A DNA stretch of 10,924 nucleotides from an uncultured Ilumatobacter sp. (GTDB lineage: Bacteria > Actinomycetota > Acidimicrobiia > Acidimicrobiales > Ilumatobacteraceae): assembly GCA_937905835.1 (NCBI GenBank), contig CALCXK010000052.1:1-10924 (forward strand), read 5' to 3'. The notes under the pieces are model-generated. The model worked only from the letters and a program-made list of their open reading frames with translations. It searched no databases and had not been told where the DNA came from. The position numbers and the translations under genes are program-made. The stretch's first letter is position 1. Every line of letters starts with the position of its first letter. Below, in pieces: positions 7,554 through 10,924 of this stretch.

Positions 7554-8516
7554 ATGCGTCGGACGCTTCCCCTCATCGTCATTACCTCACTTGCCGTTGC
7601 TGCATGCAGCGGGTCCGATTCGGCTGAGCCGGCAGGTGACTCGGTGGCCGCGGTCGTTGACGAGGGTGATATATCGGCCGCCACCGGCGAAGATGTATCC
7701 GCTTCTGAGGCCACTGCTGGCGCTACTCCTGATGCCGATGTGCCGCCACTGAGCGAGGCGAGCGCCGACAAGCCGACCGATATTGCGTTCCCGGGTGTCG
7801 AGGTCGAAGTACTCGATGTGACGGTACTGACCGAAGGCAACGGCCCTCTTGCCGAGGCCGGCGACACGGTGATCGTCGACTACATCGGAGTGCGCGCGCT
7901 CGATGGTGTCGAGTTCGACAACAGCTACGACCGCGGCGCGCCCTTCGCTGTCAGCCCGCTCGGCCAGGCGCAGGTCATCCAGGGTTGGAACGACGGGCTC
8001 CTCGGTGCACAAGCCGGTGCTCGTCTCCAGCTCGACATCCCGAGCGATCAGGCATACGGCGAAGCGGCACGTAGCGACGTGATCCGCGAGAACGAGCCGC
8101 TCACCTTCGTCATCGATGTCCGCTCAGTCATCAAGGCACCAGACGCATCCAAGGCTCCGACGGAGATGGGCGTCGAAATGTCTGAGGGTGCCACCGCCCT
8201 GTCGTTCGAAGATCTGATCGAAGGTGACGGAGCAGTTCTCGAGAAAGGCCAGACCGCGGTGTTCAACCTGGTGCTGTTCCGCGCCGACAACGGCGTGCAG
8301 ATCGATACCACCTGGACCAGCGAACCGATTCAGATCCAGTTGGCCGGGGGTCAGTTCGCGGCCATCGTGCAAGGCATGCCCGGCATGAAGGTCGGCGGTC
8401 GACGGGCAATTACCTTCCCGCCGGCATTTGGTTTCGGTGAGAGTGGCAACCCGCAGGTCGGTCTGCCGGCCGGTGTCGACGCAGTGCTCGTCGTCGACCT
8501 GTTCGGCGCCTACTGA
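7554..8516 (+). CDS. Lipoprotein with two FKBP-type peptidyl-prolyl isomerase domains
   Basis: A 320-aa exported lipoprotein. The signal peptide is MRRT, then PLIVITSLAV, with the lipobox AVAAC giving lipidated C18. Residues 19-80 are a low-complexity Ala/Ser/Asp/Glu linker. FKBP domain 1 (about 83-195) has VDYIGVRALDGVEFDNSY (108-125), VIQGWNDGLLGAQAGARLQL (141-160) and PSDQAYGE (163-170), close to the active-site consensus, so isomerase activity is plausible. Domain 2 (about 213-320) is divergent: the VIxGW position reads IVQGMPGMKVGGRR (271-284) with Met instead of Trp, followed by FPPAFGFG (288-295). It may be a binding or chaperone module. The protein probably assists folding of exported proteins at the outer face of the membrane. 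It is monocistronic, divergent from DoxX and convergent with the AarF gene. Confidence 0.94.
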   Translation: MRRTLPLIVITSLAVAACSGSDSAEPAGDSVAAVVDEGDISAATGEDVSASEATAGATPDADVPPLSEASADKPTDIAFPGVEVEVLDVTVLTEGNGPLAEAGDTVIVDYIGVRALDGVEFDNSYDRGAPFAVSPLGQAQVIQGWNDGLLGAQAGARLQLDIPSDQAYGEAARSDVIRENEPLTFVIDVRSVIKAPDASKAPTEMGVEMSEGATALSFEDLIEGDGAVLEKGQTAVFNLVLFRADNGVQIDTTWTSEPIQIQLAGGQFAAIVQGMPGMKVGGRRAITFPPAFGFGESGNPQVGLPAGVDAVLVVDLFGAY

Positions 8517-8566
8517 TCGCAGTGTTGGCCATGCGGTGGACGTGGCAGTCGAACACAGGCCACGGG

Positions 8567-10009
8567 TCAGCGACCGGCCAGCCAAGCCGCTTCGGCTTCG
8601 CCGAGAGGCGAGTCGGGGCGGGCATCGACGAACGGCCACAGCTCGGAAGCGATGCGCCGATAGTTGCCCGATGCGTTGAGCTCACCCAAAAGTGCATAGA
8701 GCCCCAGGTTGATGCGCTGGATGAAGACGAATGCTCTCGGCACGGTGGCGTATTGGCTGATCGGGCTGGCACGGTCGAAGGTGTGGCGCACGATCTTGTT
8801 GGCGTAGTCGCGGGTCCATGTCATCACTTCGTCGTGGGCGACTGTGTCGTAGAAAAGCGAGAAGTACTTGCCGACTTCGTCGGTGTCGACAGGTGCTCCG
8901 GGCTGCAACATGCCGGCCGTTTCGACTATCCGTCGGAACTCCGCAGCGTCCTTTTTGACTGCTGCCGCCTCGACCATGGACGCAAAGGTGTCCAACTCAT
9001 CGGGGGTGAAGTGTTTCACGAGCCCGAAGTCAAGGAACGTCACCGTCCCGTCGTCGTGGAACAGATAGTTGCCCGGATGCGGATCGCCGTTGAAGGCGCC
9101 CATCCGGTACAGGCTGCGGAACACAAATCGGAAAATCACTTCCCCGGCGTGGTCGCGCTCAGCCTGCGATCGCTGCAGTAGCTCGGACCAGCCGAACCCG
9201 TCGACGAGTTCCGAGGTGAGGACGCGTTTCGTACTGAACTCGGGAATAATCGCCGGAATCCGAAAGAAGGGGTGACCCGCGTAGTACTGGGCAAACATTT
9301 GCTGGTGACGCGCTTCAAGTTCGTAGTCGACCTCTTCGGCGAGGCGAACCTTGATCTCGTCGACCATCTCGGTCGGATCGAGACCACCGAAACCCTGCTT
9401 GAGAATTGCTCCGAGCAAGTTGGCGTTCTTCAAGTCAGAAACGATGGCCTGGCCAATGCCCGGGTACTGCACCTTGACGGCAACGGCACGTTCGAGGCCT
9501 GACTTTGGGTCGGTGATGATTGCTCGATGGACCTGCCCAATCGAGGCAGCAGCGATGGGTTCGGGGTCGAAGGCGACGAACAGTTCGGCGAGCGGCTTGC
9601 CGAGCTCGGCTTCCACCGTTGTAATCGCGAGATTGGTTGACATCGGTGGAGCGTTCGATTGGAGTTGGGCGAGTGCCATCCGGAGCGGTTCAGGAAGGCC
9701 GTCATCGAGATAGCTAGCCATCTGGCCGAGCTTCATCAGCGCGCCCTTCATCTGGCCGAGCTCGTCGGCGACCTGTTGCGCCGTTTTGAACTCGCGTTTG
9801 CGATCGAGTTCTTCACGTCGTTCGGTCGAGGCGAACGTCTTGCGGGCTGCCGTCGAGGCGTAGGCGCCGCCGACCTTGGCACCCAGACGCGCAAGCCGAA
9901 CATTCCGGCCAGCCCACGATCGACCCAACTCGGATGCGTCGAGCCGGCGCGATACAGCCACTGCCGCAGTGCCGAGTGCACCCACCGCGAGGGGAATGCG
10001 CCACTTCAT
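8567..10009 (-). CDS. AarF/ABC1/UbiB-family atypical kinase
   Basis: A 480-aa ABC1 (ADCK/UbiB) protein-kinase-like protein. After an N-terminal hydrophobic stretch (5-19) come the family KxGQ motif (MKLGQMASYL, 92-101), the Ala-rich nucleotide loop AAASIGQVH (153-161), the invariant lysine in VAVKVQYP (K179), the acidic EEVDYELEA segment (225-233), the catalytic loop NGDPHPGNYLF (307-317) and the metal-binding FLDFG (325-329). Relatives bind ATP and are linked to isoprenoid quinone synthesis or lipid homeostasis; actinobacteria mostly make menaquinone, so the role here is open. The catalytic loop begins with Asn where many UbiB proteins have His; this may be a subfamily trait. ATG 10009 overlaps the hydrolase stop by 4 nt, so the two genes are co-transcribed and probably coupled. 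The end faces the FKBP gene, with a 50-bp gap. Confidence 0.95.
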   Translation of the reverse strand: MKWRIPLAVGALGTAAVAVSRRLDASELGRSWAGRNVRLARLGAKVGGAYASTAARKTFASTERREELDRKREFKTAQQVADELGQMKGALMKLGQMASYLDDGLPEPLRMALAQLQSNAPPMSTNLAITTVEAELGKPLAELFVAFDPEPIAAASIGQVHRAIITDPKSGLERAVAVKVQYPGIGQAIVSDLKNANLLGAILKQGFGGLDPTEMVDEIKVRLAEEVDYELEARHQQMFAQYYAGHPFFRIPAIIPEFSTKRVLTSELVDGFGWSELLQRSQAERDHAGEVIFRFVFRSLYRMGAFNGDPHPGNYLFHDDGTVTFLDFGLVKHFTPDELDTFASMVEAAAVKKDAAEFRRIVETAGMLQPGAPVDTDEVGKYFSLFYDTVAHDEVMTWTRDYANKIVRHTFDRASPISQYATVPRAFVFIQRINLGLYALLGELNASGNYRRIASELWPFVDARPDSPLGEAEAAWLAGR

Positions 10010-10924
10010 GATCCGCTGCTCGCAGGGATCGCCCGGCGGCGGACCGAGTCGAGTGCACGCAACAACGTCGGAACGAACTGGTCGGCTTCAGCCACGACGG
10101 CGTCATGGCCCCCATCGACGCGGAACGCCTCGGCCGGCCCGATCAATTCGAACAGTTTGACCTGCCGGGCAAGCGGAATCACTGGGTCGTTCATCGTGAT
10201 GAGGACGGCAGTCGGGACGTCGACCTCGCCGATCCAGTCAGCGGATGAGAATCGGCCGATCGCCGTACCCGCTTCGAGCAGCATCCGCCAGTCGTGGCTC
10301 GACGCTTCCTCGATTGCCCAGGGCTCCCACGTTTCTGCGCGGCGCTGGAGGAACAACTGCTCGGTCAGCCACTCCCGTGCCTGGTCAGGCGTGTGCTTGG
10401 CCAGCGTTGCGAGGCCAGCCAGGCCGAGAAACGACAGCCGCTCTGGCCGACGGTTCGAGAAGAAAGGTGCGGTGGCGCAGAGGACGAGCCCGGCGGTTCG
10501 GTCGGGGTGGCGCTTCCAGATCAGCTGAGCAATCGGGCCGCCCATGGAGTACCCAACGGGGATGAACGTGTCGATGCCGAGCGCAGTTGCGACGTCGACT
10601 GCATCGTCTGCACAGTCTTCGAGTCGGAATGTCTTCTTGGAACGGATACCGGCACCATGGCCGCGATGGTCGAACGCCACGACGCGGTAGTGCTGGCCGA
10701 GGCCTTCGTAGCAGCGGAACCAGTTCAGGTCAGCCGACGCGGTCCACCCGTGGAGCAGCATGATCGTCGGTGCGCCGGGTGGCCCTCCGAAGTCACGAAC
10801 AAGCAGATCGCCGCGGTCAGGGAGATGGACGAACTTCCCGGGTGGGAAGTTGGGTTTGGTGACGTCGATGGCGGGACTGTCGAGCGGCCTGTCAGCGTCG
10901 GCTGCTGAGCCCGGCGTGAGGTTG
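10006..10924 (-). CDS. Alpha/beta hydrolase, start beyond the window
   Basis: The frame is open to the right edge: 305 codons are visible, with no stop and no usable start before the conserved region. ATG 10761 lies inside the fold (MLLHGWTAS) and cannot be the true start. The fold's landmarks are the oxyanion segment LLHGWTASADLNW, FDHRGHG, the nucleophile elbow GYSMGG, the acid loop MNDPVIPL and the C-terminal GGHDAV histidine. Upstream of the core lies a recognisable PNFPPGKFVHLPDRGDLLVR strand pair, so only a little of the N-terminus is missing. The cap region (about 90 residues after VLCATAPFF) is of moderate size. An esterase or lipase role is a general inference; the substrate is unknown. 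It overlaps the downstream AarF gene by ATGA, which suggests a shared pathway, possibly membrane lipid or quinone related. Confidence 0.92.
   Translation of the reverse strand, partial: NLTPGSAADADRPLDSPAIDVTKPNFPPGKFVHLPDRGDLLVRDFGGPPGAPTIMLLHGWTASADLNWFRCYEGLGQHYRVVAFDHRGHGAGIRSKKTFRLEDCADDAVDVATALGIDTFIPVGYSMGGPIAQLIWKRHPDRTAGLVLCATAPFFSNRRPERLSFLGLAGLATLAKHTPDQAREWLTEQLFLQRRAETWEPWAIEEASSHDWRMLLEAGTAIGRFSSADWIGEVDVPTAVLITMNDPVIPLARQVKLFELIGPAEAFRVDGGHDAVVAEADQFVPTLLRALDSVRRRAIPASSGS

Noticed and set aside
8541..8564. Possible bidirectional terminator between the FKBP and AarF genes (CGTGGC / GCCACG)
   Set aside because: The stem is only 6 bp with a 12-nt loop, and no T-run follows on either strand; too weak to call.
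8522..9181. A 219-codon plus-strand frame opposite the AarF gene
   Set aside because: It is antisense to a gene with all ABC1 motifs and shows no domain of its own; the same applies to the plus-strand frames at 9659-10528 and 10294-10908.

Overview
The window looks like chromosomal DNA from a high-GC actinobacterium, most likely a member of the Acidimicrobiia (Ilumatobacter-like); that rank is an inference. Supporting signs are an F420-type (Ddn-like) oxidoreductase, leuCD divergent from an IclR regulator of the NdgR/LtbR type, lipoproteins with actinobacterial-style lipoboxes, and genes whose start codon follows a TANNNT -10 box so closely that the mRNAs should be leaderless. I see no tRNA, rRNA, CRISPR array, insertion sequence or phage gene.

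Layout. Positions 1-669 (minus): an F420-dependent oxidoreductase followed by the start of an MFS transporter cut by the window edge. 778-1374 (plus): an unrecognised lipoprotein, divergent from that pair. 1474-2904 (plus): an M20 zinc peptidase preceded by a perfect 29-bp palindrome lying over the expected -35 region. 2976-3983 (plus): an NADP-dependent MDR-family reductase. 4006-4236 (minus): a collapsed serine hydrolase of the beta-lactamase (EstB-like) family that keeps only its two ends. 4302-6307 (minus): leuC and leuD, translationally coupled. 6380-7048 (plus): the divergent IclR regulator. 7058-7462 (minus): a DoxX-family membrane protein. 7554-8516 (plus): a lipoprotein with two FKBP domains. 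8567-10924 (minus): an alpha/beta hydrolase that runs off the right edge, then an AarF/ABC1 kinase, overlapping by 4 bp.

Functional links. The clearest working unit is leuC-leuD with its likely regulator: isopropylmalate isomerase for leucine synthesis, with a dyad in the shared promoter region that could be the operator. The hydrolase and AarF kinase form an overlapping gene pair. The other genes look like independent housekeeping or metabolic units. Intergenic gaps are short, and those around the peptidase, the reductase and the hydrolase remnant hold compact palindromes (1430-1458, 2913-2925, 4270-4282) that may be dispersed repeats or operators.

I do not see a new multi-gene system. The points most worth following are the repeated leaderless-promoter geometry, the 29-bp palindrome, the two GGGGYC-type palindromes, and the in-frame collapse of the serine hydrolase.
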